Source: Eunapius fragilis (taxonomy: Eukaryota; Porifera; Demospongiae; Spongillida; Spongillidae). From it: DNA of 64,000 bases. Below the pieces are notes generated by a model. The model had not been told where the DNA came from. It ran no database searches and saw nothing but the letters and a program-made list of their open reading frames with translations. Positions 12,229-23,969 of this stretch are shown here, piece by piece. How positions within the stretch are numbered: position 1 is the stretch's first letter; every line of letters starts with the position of its first letter. The position numbers were made by a program, and so were the translations under genes. Location of the stretch: the NCBI GenBank assembly GCA_963681505.1, contig OY811974.1:13669405-13733404 (forward strand). Direction: 5' to 3'.

Positions 12229-12413
12229 GACTATCTTAGCATCGAGGTGTTGATGAGACATGCTATATGAGCAAACCACTGCACACATGGATAATAGCAG
12301 TAACCATTCCTCTATCTGTCTTAAAAGCCACTCCGAGGATACCTTGTTTGGTATGGGTTTACCAAGCGATTCAAAAGTAGGTTCCCACCCATACATTTCT
12401 ATGGGAAATTTTT
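12229..12413. repeat. Out-of-place monomer with family III-like bases inside segment I
   Basis: A 185-bp monomer whose centre reads CATGGATAATAGC, CCATTCCTC, GTCTTAAAAGCC, CCGAGGATACC and GTTTGGTATGGGTTTACC. The CCATTCC and GAGGATACC states are those of the 28-55 kb segment, whereas all monomers around it are family I. It sits exactly between the two copies of the block that ends at 12228 and restarts at 12414, so it marks a recombination junction. The longest open frame in the window (122 codons, minus strand, 12028-12396) exists because this monomer lacks a stop found in its neighbours. I do not read it as a gene. Confidence 0.75.
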
Positions 12414-13800
12414 GACTATCTTAGCATCGGGGTGTTGATGAGACATGCAATATGAACAAACCACTGCACACATGTAAGATAGCAGTAACCACTCCTCTAT
12501 CTGTTTTAAATGCCACCCCGAGCATACCTGCTTCGGTATGGGTTAACCAAGCGATTCAAAAGTAGGTTCCCACCCATACATTCCTATGGGAAACCACCCA
12601 TACATCTCTATGGGAAATATTGACTATCTTAGCATCGAGGTGTTGATGAGACATGCAATATGAGCAAACCACTGCACACATGGAAGATAGCAGTAACCAC
12701 TCCTCTATCTCTTTTTAATGCCAACCCGAGCATATCTGCTTTTGTATGGGTTTACCAAGCGATTCAAAAGTAGGTTCCCACCCATACATTTCTATGGGAA
12801 ATTTTTGACTATCTTAGCATCGAGGTGTTGATGAGACATGCAATATGAGCAAACCACTGCACACATGTAAGATAGCAGTAACCACTCCTCTATCTGTTTT
12901 AAATGCCACCCCGAGCATACCTGCTTCGGTATGGGTTAACCAAGCGATGCAAAAGTAGGTTCCCACCCATACATTCCTATGGGAAACCACCCATACATCT
13001 CTATGGGAAATATTGACTATCTTAGCATCGAGGTGTTGATGAGACATGCAATATGAGCAAACCACTGCACACACAGAAGATAGCAGTAACCACTCCTCCA
13101 TCTCTTTTCAATGCCACCCCGAGCATATCTGCTTTAGTATGGGTTTACCAAGCGATTCAAAAGTAGGTTCCCACCCATACATTTCTATGGGAAATTTTTG
13201 ACTATCTTAGCATCGGGGTGTTGATGAGACATGCAATATGAGCAAACCACTGCACACATGTAAGATAGCAGTAACCACTCCTCTACCTGTTTTTAATGCC
13301 ACCCCGAGCATACCTGCTTCGGTATGGGTTAACCAAGCGATTCAAAAATAGGTTCCCACCCATACATTCCTATGGGAAACCACCCATACATCTCTATGGG
13401 AAATATTGACTATCTTAGCATCGAGGTGTTGATGAGACATGCAATATGAGCAAACCACTGCACACATGGAAGATAGCAGTAACCACTCCTCTATCTCTTT
13501 TTAATGCCACCCCGAGCATATCTGCTTTGGTATGGGTTTTCCAAGCGATTCAAAAGTAGGTTCCCACCCATACATTTCTATGGGAAATTTTTGACTATCT
13601 TAGCATCGAGGTGTTGATGAGACATGCAATATGAGCAAACCACTGCACACATGTGAGAAAGCAGTAACCACTCCTCTATCTGTTTTAAATGCCACCCCGA
13701 GCATACCTGCTTCGGTATGGGTTAACCAAGCGATGCAAAAGTAGGTTCCCACCCATACATTCCTATAGGAAACCACCCATACATCTCTCTGGGAAATATT
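12414..13800. repeat. 1387-bp block repeated from 10842-12228
   Basis: Collinear with 10842-12228 at offset 1572 (1387 plus the 185-bp odd monomer). It includes the L with CATGTGAGAAAGC and the S with TATGGGTTTTCC. The next four monomers (13801-14585) follow 9270-10055, so two different source blocks are joined at 13801. Confidence 0.75.
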
Positions 13801-14585
13801 GACTATCTTAGCATCGAGGTGTTGATGAGACATGCAATATGAGCAAACCACTGCACACATGTAAGATAGCAGCAACCACTCCTCTATCTGTTTTAAATGC
13901 CACCCCGAGCATACCTGCTTCGGTATGGGTTAACGAAGCGATTCAAAAGTAGGTTCCCACCCATACATTCCAATGGGAAACCACCCATACATCTCTATGG
14001 GAAATATTGACTATCTTAGCATCGAGGTGTTGATGAGACATGCTATATGAGCAAACCACTGCACACATGGAAGATAGCAGTAACCACTCCTCTATCTCTT
14101 TTTAATGCCACCCCGAGCATATCTGCTTTTGTATGGTTTACCAAGCGATTCAAAAGTAGGTTCCCACCCATACATTTCTATGGGAAATTTTTGACTATCT
14201 TAGCATCGAGGTGTTGATGAGAGATGCAATATGAGCAAACCACTGCACACATGGAAGATAGCAGTAACCACTCCTCTATCTGTTTTAAATGCCACTCCGA
14301 GCATTCCTGCTTCGGTATGGGTTAACCAAGCGATTCAAAAGTAGGTTCCCACCCATACATTCCTATGGGAAACCACCCATACATCTCGATGGGAAATATT
14401 GACTATCTTAGCATCGAGGTGTTGATGAGACATGCAATATGAGCAAACCACTGCACACACAGAAGATAGCAGTAACCACTCCTCCGTCTCTTTTTAATGC
14501 CACCCCGAGCATATCTGCTTTAGTATGGGTTTACCAAGCGATTCAAAAGTAGGTTCCCACCCATACATTTCTATGGGAAATTTTT
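13801..14585. repeat. Four-monomer block, copy 2 (partner at 9270-10055)
   Basis: Carries the same marks as its partner, including GGTTAACGAAGCG, CATTCCAATGGG and CACTCCGAGCATTCC. One G is missing in TTGTATGGTTTACC near 14135, giving a 184-bp S monomer. Confidence 0.75.
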
Positions 14586-15949
14586 GACTATCTTAGCATC
14601 GGGGTGTTGATGAGACATGCAATATGAGCAAACCACTGCACACATGTAAGATAGCAGTAACCACTCCTCTATCTGTTTTATATGCCACCCCGAGCATACC
14701 TGCTTCGGTATGGGTTAACCAAGCGATTCAAAAGTAGGTTCCCACCCATACATTTATATGGGAAATTTTTGACTATTTTAGCATCGCGGTGTTGATGAGA
14801 CATGCAATATCAGGAAACCACTGCACACATGTAAGATAGCAGTAACCACTCCTCAATCTGTTTTAAATGCCACCCCGAGCATACCTGCTTCGGTATGGGT
14901 TAACCAAGCGATTCAAAAGTAGGTTCCCACCCATATATTCCTATGGGAAATCACCCATACATCTCTATGGGAAATATTGACTATCTTAGCATCGAGGTGT
15001 TGATGAGACATGCAATATGAGCAAACCACTGCACACACAGAAGATAGCAGTAACCACTCCTCCGTCTCTTTTTAATGCCACCCCGAGGATACCTGCTTTA
15101 GTATGGGTTTACCAAGCGATTCAAAAGTAGGTTCCCACCCATACATTTCTATGGGAAATTTTTGACTATCTTAGCATCGGGGTGTTGATGAGACATGCAA
15201 TATGAGCAAACCACTGCACACATGCAAGATAGCAGTAACCACTCCTCTATCTGTTTTAAATGCCACCCTGAGCATACCTGCTTCGGTATGGGTTAACCAA
15301 GCGATTCAAAAGTAGGTTCCCACCCATACATTTATATGGGAAATTTTTGACTATTTTAGCATCGCGGTGTTGATGAGACATGCAATATCAGGAAACCACT
15401 GCACACATGTAAGATAGCAGTAACCACTCCTCAATCTGTTTTAAATGCCACCCCGAGCATACCTGCTTCGGTATGGGTTAACCAAGCGATTCAAAAGTAG
15501 GTTCCCACCCATACATTCCTATGGGAAACCACCCATACATCTCTATGGGAAATATTGACTATCTTAGCATCGAGGTGTTGATGAGACATGCAATATGAGC
15601 AAACCACTGCACACATGTAAGATAGCGGTAACCACTCCTCTATCTGTTTTAAATGCCACCCCGAGCATACCTGCTTCGGTATGGATTAACCGAGCGATTC
15701 AAAAGTAGGTTCCCACCCATACATTCCTATAGGAAACCACCCATACATCTCTATGGGAAATATTGACTATCTTAGCATCGAGGTGTTGATGAGACATGCA
15801 ATATGAGCAAACCACTGCACACACAGAAGATAGCAGTAACCACTCCTCCATCTCTTTTCAATGCCACCCCGAGCATATCTGCTTTAGTATGGGTTTACCA
15901 AGCGATTCAAAAGTAGGTTCCCACCCATACATTTCTATGGGAAATTTTT
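14193..15949. repeat. 1757-bp nine-monomer unit, copy A
   Basis: Order L-S-S-L-S-S-L-L-S (4 x 208 + 5 x 185 = 1757). It is marked by GAGAGATGC, CACTCCGAGCATTCC, CATTTATATGGG, TATTTTAGCATCGCGG and CAATATCAGGAAACC. It is repeated directly at 15950. Confidence 0.85.
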
Positions 15950-17706
15950 GACTATCTTAGCATCGAGGTGTTGATGAGAGATGCAATATGAGCAAACCAC
16001 TGCACACATGGAAGATAGCAGTAACCACTCCTCTATCTGTTTTAAATGCCACTCCGAGCATTCCTGCTTCGGTATGGGTTAACCAAGCGATTCAAAAGTA
16101 GGTTCCCACCCATACATTCCTATGGGAAACCACCCATACATCTCGATGGGAAATATTGACTATCTTAGCATCGAGGTGTTGATGAGACATGCAATATGAG
16201 CAAACCACTGCACACACAGAAGATAGCAGTAACCACTCCTCCGTCTCTTTTTAATGCCACCCCGAGCATATCTGCTTTAGTATGGGTTTACCAAGCGATT
16301 CAAAAGTAGGTTCCCACCCATACATTTCTATGGGAAATTTTTGACTATCTTAGCATCGGGGTGTTGATGAGACATGCAATATGAGCAAACCACTGCACAC
16401 ATGTAAGATAGCAGTAACCACTCCTCTATCTGTTTTATATGCCACCCCGAGCATACCTGCTTCGGTATGGGTTAACCAAGCGATTCAAAAGTAGGTTCCC
16501 ACCCATACATTTATATGGGAAATTTTTGACTATTTTAGCATCGCGGTGTTGATGAGACATGCAATATCAGGAAACCACTGCACACATGTAAGATAGCAGT
16601 AACCACTCCTCAATCTGTTTTAAATGCCACCCCGAGCATACCTGCTTCGGTATGGGTTAACCAAGCGATTCAAAAGTAGGTTCCCACCCATATATTCCTA
16701 TGGGAAATCACCCATACATCTCTATGGGAAATATTGACTATCTTAGCATCGAGGTGTTGATGAGACATGCAATATGAGCAAACCACTGCACACACAGAAG
16801 ATAGCAGTAACCACTCCTCCGTCTCTTTTTAATGCCACCCCGAGGATACCTGCTTTAGTATGGGTTTACCAAGCGATTCAAAAGTAGGTTCCCACCCATA
16901 CATTTCTATGGGAAATTTTTGACTATCTTAGCATCGGGGTGTTGATGAGACATGCAATATGAGCAAACCACTGCACACATGCAAGATAGCAGTAACCACT
17001 CCTCTATCTGTTTTAAATGCCACCCTGAGCATACCTGCTTCGGTATGGGTTAACCAAGCGATTCAAAAGTAGGTTCCCACCCATACATTTATATGGGAAA
17101 TTTTTGACTATTTTAGCATCGCGGTGTTGATGAGACATGCAATATCAGGAAACCACTGCACACATGTAAGATAGCAGTAACCACTCCTCAATCTGTTTTA
17201 AATGCCACCCCGAGCATACCTGCTTCGGTATGGGTTAACCAAGCGATTCAAAAGTAGGTTCCCACCCATACATTCCTATGGGAAACCACCCATACATCTC
17301 TATGGGAAATATTGACTATCTTAGCATCGAGGTGTTGATGAGACATGCAATATGAGCAAACCACTGCACACATGTAAGATAGCGGTAACCACTCCTCTAT
17401 CTGTTTTAAATGCCACCCCGAGCATACCTGCTTCGGTATGGATTAACCGAGCGATTCAAAAGTAGGTTCCCACCCATACATTCCTATAGGAAACCACCCA
17501 TACATCTCTATGGGAAATATTGACTATCTTAGCATCGAGGTGTTGATGAGACATGCAATATGAGCAAACCACTGCACACACAGAAGATAGCAGTAACCAC
17601 TCCTCCATCTCTTTTCAATGCCACCCCGAGCATATCTGCTTTAGTATGGGTTTACCAAGCGATTCAAAAGTAGGTTCCCACCCATACATTTCTATGGGAA
17701 ATTTTT
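15950..17706. repeat. 1757-bp nine-monomer unit, copy B
   Basis: Tandem partner of 14193-15949 with the same monomer order and the same rare marks, including CCATATATTCC near 16688 and CACCCTGAGCATACC near 17021. I noticed no clear differences in the stretches compared by eye. Confidence 0.85.
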
Positions 17707-19461
17707 GACTATCTTAGCATCGGGGTGTTGATGAGACATGCAATATGAGCAAACCACTGCACACATGTAAGATAGCAGTGACCACTCCTCTATCTGTTTT
17801 AAATGCCACCCCGAGCATACCTGCTTCAGTACGGGTTAACCAAGCGATTCAAAAGTAGGTTCCCACCCATACATTCCTATGGGAAACCACCCATACATCT
17901 CTATGGGAAATATTGACTATCTTAGCATCGAGGTGTTGATGAGACATGCAATATGAGCAATCCACTGCACACACAGAAGATAGCAGTAACCACTCCTCCA
18001 TCTCTTTTTAATGCCACCCCCAGCATATCTGCTTTAGTATGGGTTTACCAAGCGATTCAAAAGTAGGTTCTCATCCATACATTTCTATGGGAAATTTTTG
18101 ACTATCATAGCATCGGGGTGTTGATGAGACATGCAATATGAGCAAACCACTGCACACATGGAAGATAGCAGTAACCACTCCTCTGTCTCTTTTTAATGCC
18201 AACCCGAGCATATCTGCTTTTGTATGGGTTTACCAAGCGATTCAAAAGTAGGTTCCCACCCATACATTTCTATGGGAAATTTTTGACTATCTTAGCATCG
18301 AGGTGTTGATGAGACATGCAATATGAGCAAACCACTGCACACATGTAAGATAGCAGTAACCACTCCTCTATCTGTTTTAAATGCCACCCCGAGCATACCT
18401 TCTTCGGTATGGGTTAACCAAGCGATTCAAAAGTAGGTTCCCACCCATACATTCCTATGGGAAACCACCCATACATCTCTATGGGAAATATTGACTATCT
18501 TAGCATCGAGGTGTTGATGAGACATGCAATATGAGCAAACCACTGCACACACAGAAGATTGCAGTAACCACTCCTCCATCTCTTTTCAATGCCACCCCGA
18601 GCATATCTGCTTTAGTGTGGGTTTACCAAGCGATTCAAAAGTAGGTTCCACCCATACATTTCTATGGGAAATTTTTGACTATCTTAGCATCGGGGTGTTG
18701 ATGAGACATGCAATATGAGCAAACCACTGCACACATGTAAGATAGCGGTAACCACTCCTCTATCTGTTTTAAATGCCACCCCGAGCATACCTGCTTCGGT
18801 ATGGATTAACCAAGCGATTCAAAAGTAGGTTCCCACCCATACATTCCTATAGGAAACCACCCATACATCTCTATGGGAAATATTGACTATCTTAGCATCG
18901 AGGTGTTGATGAGACATGCAATATGAGCAAACCACTGCACACACAGAAGATAGCAGTAACCACTCCTCCATCTCTTTTCAATGCCACCCCGAGCATATCT
19001 GCTTTAGTATGGGTTTACCAAGCGATCCAAAAGTAGGTTCCCACCCATACATTTCTATGGGAAATTTTTGACTATCTTAGCATCGGGGTGTTGATGAGAC
19101 ATGCAATATTAGCAAACCACTGCACACATGTAAGATAGCAGTAACCACTCCTCTATCTGTTTTAAATGCCACCCCGAGCATACCTGCTTCAGTATGGGTT
19201 AACCAAGCGATTCAAACGTAGGTTCCCACCAATACATTCCTATGGGAAACCACCCATACATCTCTATGGGAAATATTGACTATCTCAGCATCGAGGTGTT
19301 GATGAGACATGCAATATGAGCAATCCACTGCACACACAGAAGATAGCAGTAACCACTCCTCCATCTCTTTTCAATGCCACCCCGAGATATCTGTTTTAGT
19401 GTGGGTTTACCAAGCGATTCAAAAGTAGGTTCCCACCCATACATTTATATGGGAAATTTTT

Positions 19462-20247
19462 GACTATCTTAACATCGGGGTGTTGATGAGACATGCAATA
19501 TGAGCAAACCACTGCACACATGTAAGATAGCAGAAACCACTCCTCTATCTGTTTTAAATGCCACCCCGAGAATACCTGCTTCGGTATGGATTAACCAAGC
19601 GATTCAAAAGTAGGTTCCCACCCATACATTCCTATAGGAAACCACCCATACTTCTCTATGCGAAATATTGACTATCTTAGCATCGAGGTGTTGATGAGAC
19701 ATGCAATATGAGCAAACCACTGCACACATGTAAGATAGCAGTAACCACTCCTCTATCTGTTTTAAATGCCACCCCGAGCATACCTGCTTCGGTATGGGTT
19801 AACCAAGCGATTCAAAAGTAGGTTCCTACCCGTGAATTCCTATGGGAAACCACCCATACATCTCTATGGGAAATATTGACTATCTTAGCATCGAGGTGTT
19901 GATGAGACATGCAATATGAGCAATCCACTGCACACACAGAAGATAGCAGTAACCACTCCTCCATCTCTTTTTAATGCCACCCCGAGCATATCTGCTTTAG
20001 TATGGGTTTACCAAGCGATTCAAAAGTAGGTTCCCACCCATACATTTTTTTGGGAAATTTTTGACTGTCATAGCATCGGGGTGTTGATAAAACATGCAAT
20101 ATGAGCAAACCACTGCACACATGGAAGATAGCAGTAACCACTCCTCTGTCTCTTTTTAATGCCAACCCGAGCATATCTGCTTTTGTATGGGTTTACCAAG
20201 CGATTCAAAAGTAGGTTCCCACCCATACATTTCTATGGGAAATTTTT
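19462..20247. repeat. 786-bp four-monomer unit, copy A
   Basis: Order L-L-S-S. Marks are GTATGGATTAACC, CCTATAGGAAACC, CATACTTCTC, CCTACCCGTGAATTCC, CATTTTTTTGGG, GACTGTCATAGC and GTTGATAAAACATGC. It is repeated next door at 20248. Unlike the usual 786-bp unit, it is ordered LLSS and not alternating. Confidence 0.82.
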
Positions 20248-21033
20248 GACTATCTTAGCATCGGGGTGTTGATGAGACATGCAATATGAGCAAACCACTG
20301 CACACATGTAAGATAGCAGTAACCACTCCTCTATCTGTTTTAAATGCCACCCCGAGCATACCTGCTTCGGTATGGATTAACCAAGCGATTCAAAAGTAGG
20401 TTCCCACCCATACATTCCTATAGGAAACCACCCATACTTCTCTATGGGAAATATTGACTATCTTAGCATCGAGGTGTTGATGAGACATGCAATATGAGCA
20501 AACCACTGCACACATGTAAGATAGCAGTAACCACTCCTCTATCTGTTTTAAATGCCACCCCGAGCATACCTGCTTCGGTATGGGTTAACCAAGCGATTCA
20601 AAAGTAGGTTCCTACCCGTGAATTCCTATGGGAAACCACCCATACATCTCTATGGGAAATATTGACTATCTTAGCATCGAGGTGTTGATGAGACATGCAA
20701 TATGAGCAATCCACTGCACACACAGAAGATAGCAGTAACCACTCCTCCATCTCTTTTTAATGCCACCCCGAGCATATCTGCTTTAGTATGGGTTTACCAA
20801 GCGATTCAAAAGTAGGTTCCCACCCATACATTTTTTTGGGAAATTTTTGACTGTCATAGCATCGGGGTGTTGATAAAACATGCAATATGAGCAAACCACT
20901 GCACACATGGAAGATAGCAGTAACCACTCCTCTGTCTCTTTTTAATGCCAACCCGAGCATATCTGCTTTTGTATGGGTTTACCAAGCGATTCAAAAGTAG
21001 GTTCCCACCCATACATTTCTATGGGAAATTTTT
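20248..21033. repeat. 786-bp four-monomer unit, copy B
   Basis: Same order and marks as 19462-20247. A third, partial copy starts at 21034 (GTATGGATTAACC, CATACTTCTC) and breaks off in the monomer at 21242, whose centre switches to another S type. The switch lies just left of the segment I/II border. Confidence 0.82.
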
Positions 21034-21611
21034 GACTATCTTAGCATCGGGGTGTTGATGAGACATGCAATATGAGCAAACCACTGCACACATGTAAGAT
21101 AGCAGTAACCACTCCTCTATCTGTTTTAAATGCCACCCCGAGCATACCTGCTTCGGTATGGATTAACCAAGCGATTCAAAAGTAGGTTCCCACCCATACA
21201 TTCCTATAGGAAACCACCCATACTTCTCTATGGGAAATATTGACTATCTTAGCATCGAGGTGTTGATGAGACATGCAATATGAGCAAACCACTGCACACA
21301 TGTAAGATAGCAGTAACCACTCCTCTATCTGTTTTAAATGCCACCCCGAGCATATCTGCTTTAGTGTGGGTTTACCAAGCGATTCAAAAGTAGGTTCCCA
21401 CCCATACATTTCTATGGGAAATTTTTGACTATCTTAGCATCGGGGTGTTGATGAGACATGCAATATGAGCAAACCACTGCACACATGTAAGATAGCAGTA
21501 ACCATTCCTCTATCTGTTTTAAATGCCACCCCGAGCATACCTGCTTTGGTATGGGTTTATCAAGCGATTCAAATGTAGGTTCACACCCATACATTTCTAT
21601 GGGAAATTTTT

Positions 21612-22212
21612 GACTGTCTTAGCATCGAGGTGTTGATGAGACATGCAATATGAGCTAACCACTGCACACATGGAAGATAGCAGTAACCATTCCTCTATCA
21701 ATTTTAAATGCCACCCCGAGCATACCTGCTTTGGTATGGGTTTACCAAGCGATTCAAAAGTAGGTTCCCAGCCATACATTCCAATGGGAAACCACCCATA
21801 CATCTCTATGGGAAAAATTGTCAATCTTAGAAGCGAGCTGTTGATGAGACATGCAATATGAGTAAACCACTGCACACATGGAAGATAGCAGTAACCATTC
21901 CTCTATCTGTTTTAAATGCCACCCCGAGCATACCTGCTTTGGTATGGGTTTACCAAGCGATTCAAATGTAGGTTCCCACCCATACATTTCTATGTGAAAT
22001 TTTTGACTATCTTAGCATCGAGGTGTTGTTGAGACATGCAATATGAGCTAACCACTGCACAAATGGAAGATAGCAGAAACCATTCCTCTATCTATTTTAA
22101 ATGCCACCCCGAGCATACCTGCTTTGGTATGGGTTTACTAAGCGATTCAAAAGGAGGTTCCCACCCTTACATTCCTATGGGAAACCACCCATACATCTCT
22201 ATGGGAAAAAAT
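21612..22212. repeat. Three-monomer block repeated at 24155-24755 (offset 2543)
   Basis: Both copies share CCCAGCCATACATTCC, GTCAATCTTAGAAGCGAGC, CTATGTGAAATTTTTG and GTTGTTGAGACATGC. Matches further right run at offset 1965 (22791 with 24756) and then at 2543 again (22976 with 25519). The copies therefore differ by a three-monomer, 578-bp gain and loss. Confidence 0.65.
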
Positions 22213-23183
22213 GTCTATCTTAGCATCGAGGTGTTGATGAGACATGCAATACGAGCAAACCACTGCCCACATGGAAGATAGCAGTAACCATTCCTCTATC
22301 TCTTTTTAATGCCACCCCGATCATACCTGCTTTGGTATGGGTTTACCAAGCGATTCAAAAGTAGGTTCCCACCCATACATTTCTATGGGAAATATTTGAC
22401 TATCTTAGCATCGAGGTGTTGATGAGACATGCAATATGAGCTAACCACTGCGCACATGGAAGATAGCAGTAACCATTCCTCTATCTATTTTAAATGCCAC
22501 CCCGAGCATACCTGCTTTGGTATGGGTTTACCAAGCGATTCAAAAGTAGGTTCCCACCCATACATTTCTATGGGTAATTTTTGACTGTCTTAGCATCGAG
22601 GTGTTGATGAGACATGCAATATGAGCTAACCACTGCACACATGGAAGATAGCAGTAACCATTCTTCTATCTATTTTAAATGCCACCCCGAGCATACCTGC
22701 TTTAGTATGGGTTTACCAAGCGATTCAAAAGTAGGTTCCCACCCATACATTCCTATGGGAAACCACCAATACATCTCTATGGGAAAAATTGTCAATCTTA
22801 GAACCGAGCTGTTGATGAGACATGCAATATGAGTAAACCACTGCACACATGGAAGATAGCAGTAACCATTCCTCTATCTGTTTTAAATGCCACCCCGAGC
22901 ATACCTGCTTTGGCATGGGTTTACCAAGCGATTCAAATGTAGGTTCCCACCCATACATTTCTATGGGAAATTTTTGACTATCTTAGCATCGAGGTGTTGA
23001 TGAGACATGCAAAATGAGCTAACCACTGCACACATGGAAGATAGCAGTAACCATTCCTCTATCTATTTTAAATTCCACCCCGAGCATACCTGCTTTGGTA
23101 TGGGTTTACCAAGCGATTCAAAAGTAGGTTCCCACCCATACATTCCTATGGGAAACAACCCATACATCTCTATGGGAAAAATT

Positions 23184-23969
23184 GTCTATCTTAGAACCGA
23201 GCTGTTGATAAGACATGCAATATGAGTAAACCACTGCACACATGGAAGATAGAAGTAACCATTCCTCTATCGATTTTAAATGCCACCCTGAGCATACCTG
23301 CTTTGGTATGGGTTTACAAAGCGATTCAAAAGTAGGTTCCCACCCATACATTTTAATGGGAAATTTTTGACTATCTTAGCATCGAGGTGTTGATGAGACA
23401 TGCAATATGAGCAAACCACTGCCCACATGGAAGATAGCCAGAACCACTCCTCAATCTCTTTTTAATGCCACCCCGATCATACCTGCTTTGGTATGGGTGT
23501 ACCAAGCGAATCAAAAGTAGGTTCCCACCCATACATTCCTATGGGAAACCACCCTTACATCTCTATGGGAAAAATTGTCTATCTTAGAACCGAGCTGTTG
23601 ATAAGACATGCAATATGAGTAAACCACTGCACACATGGAAGATAGAAGTAACCATTCCTCTATCGGTTTTAAATGCCACCCTGAGCATACCTGCTTTGGT
23701 ATGGATTTACAAAGCGATTCAAAAGTAGGTTCCCACCCATACATTTTAATGGGAAATTTTTGACTATCCTAGCATCGAGGTGTTGATGAGACATGCAATA
23801 TGAGCAAACCACTGCCCACATGGAAGATAGCAGTAACCACTCCTCTATCTCTTTTTAATGCCACCCCGATCATACCTGCTTTGGTATGGGTTTACCAAGC
23901 GATTCAAAAGTAGGTTCCCACCCATACATTCCTATGGGAAACCACCCATACATCTCTATGGGAAATATT
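23184..23969. repeat. 393-bp dimer duplicated in tandem (23184 and 23577)
   Basis: Two successive S-L dimers share GAACCGAGCTGTTGATAAG, GATAGAAGTAACC, ACCCTGAGCATACC, TTTACAAAGCG and CATTTTAATGGG. The same S monomer occurs again at 25727. The rare shared bases indicate a very local duplication. Confidence 0.7.

Larger units (their letters stand above)
1..21426. repeat. Array segment I (family I monomers)
   Basis: Marked by CATGTAAGATAGCAG, CACACAGAAGATAGC, GCATCGGGGTGTTG and GGTATGGGTTAACC. It is mostly regular L-S alternation, broken by LL pairs (for example 4716-5131, 6103-6518, 9062-9477) and later SS pairs (14401-14770, 15950-16527). A variant with TATTTTAGCATCGCGG and CAATATCAGG appears at 14771, 15349, 16528 and 17106. 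Several duplicated blocks inside it are listed separately. Confidence 0.8.

Noticed and set aside
12028-12396. Longest open frame (122 codons, minus strand) as a possible gene
   Set aside because: It is made of satellite sequence only and is open because one odd monomer lacks a usual stop. The same peptide fragments recur in broken form throughout the array, and nothing around it suggests a promoter or codon constraint.
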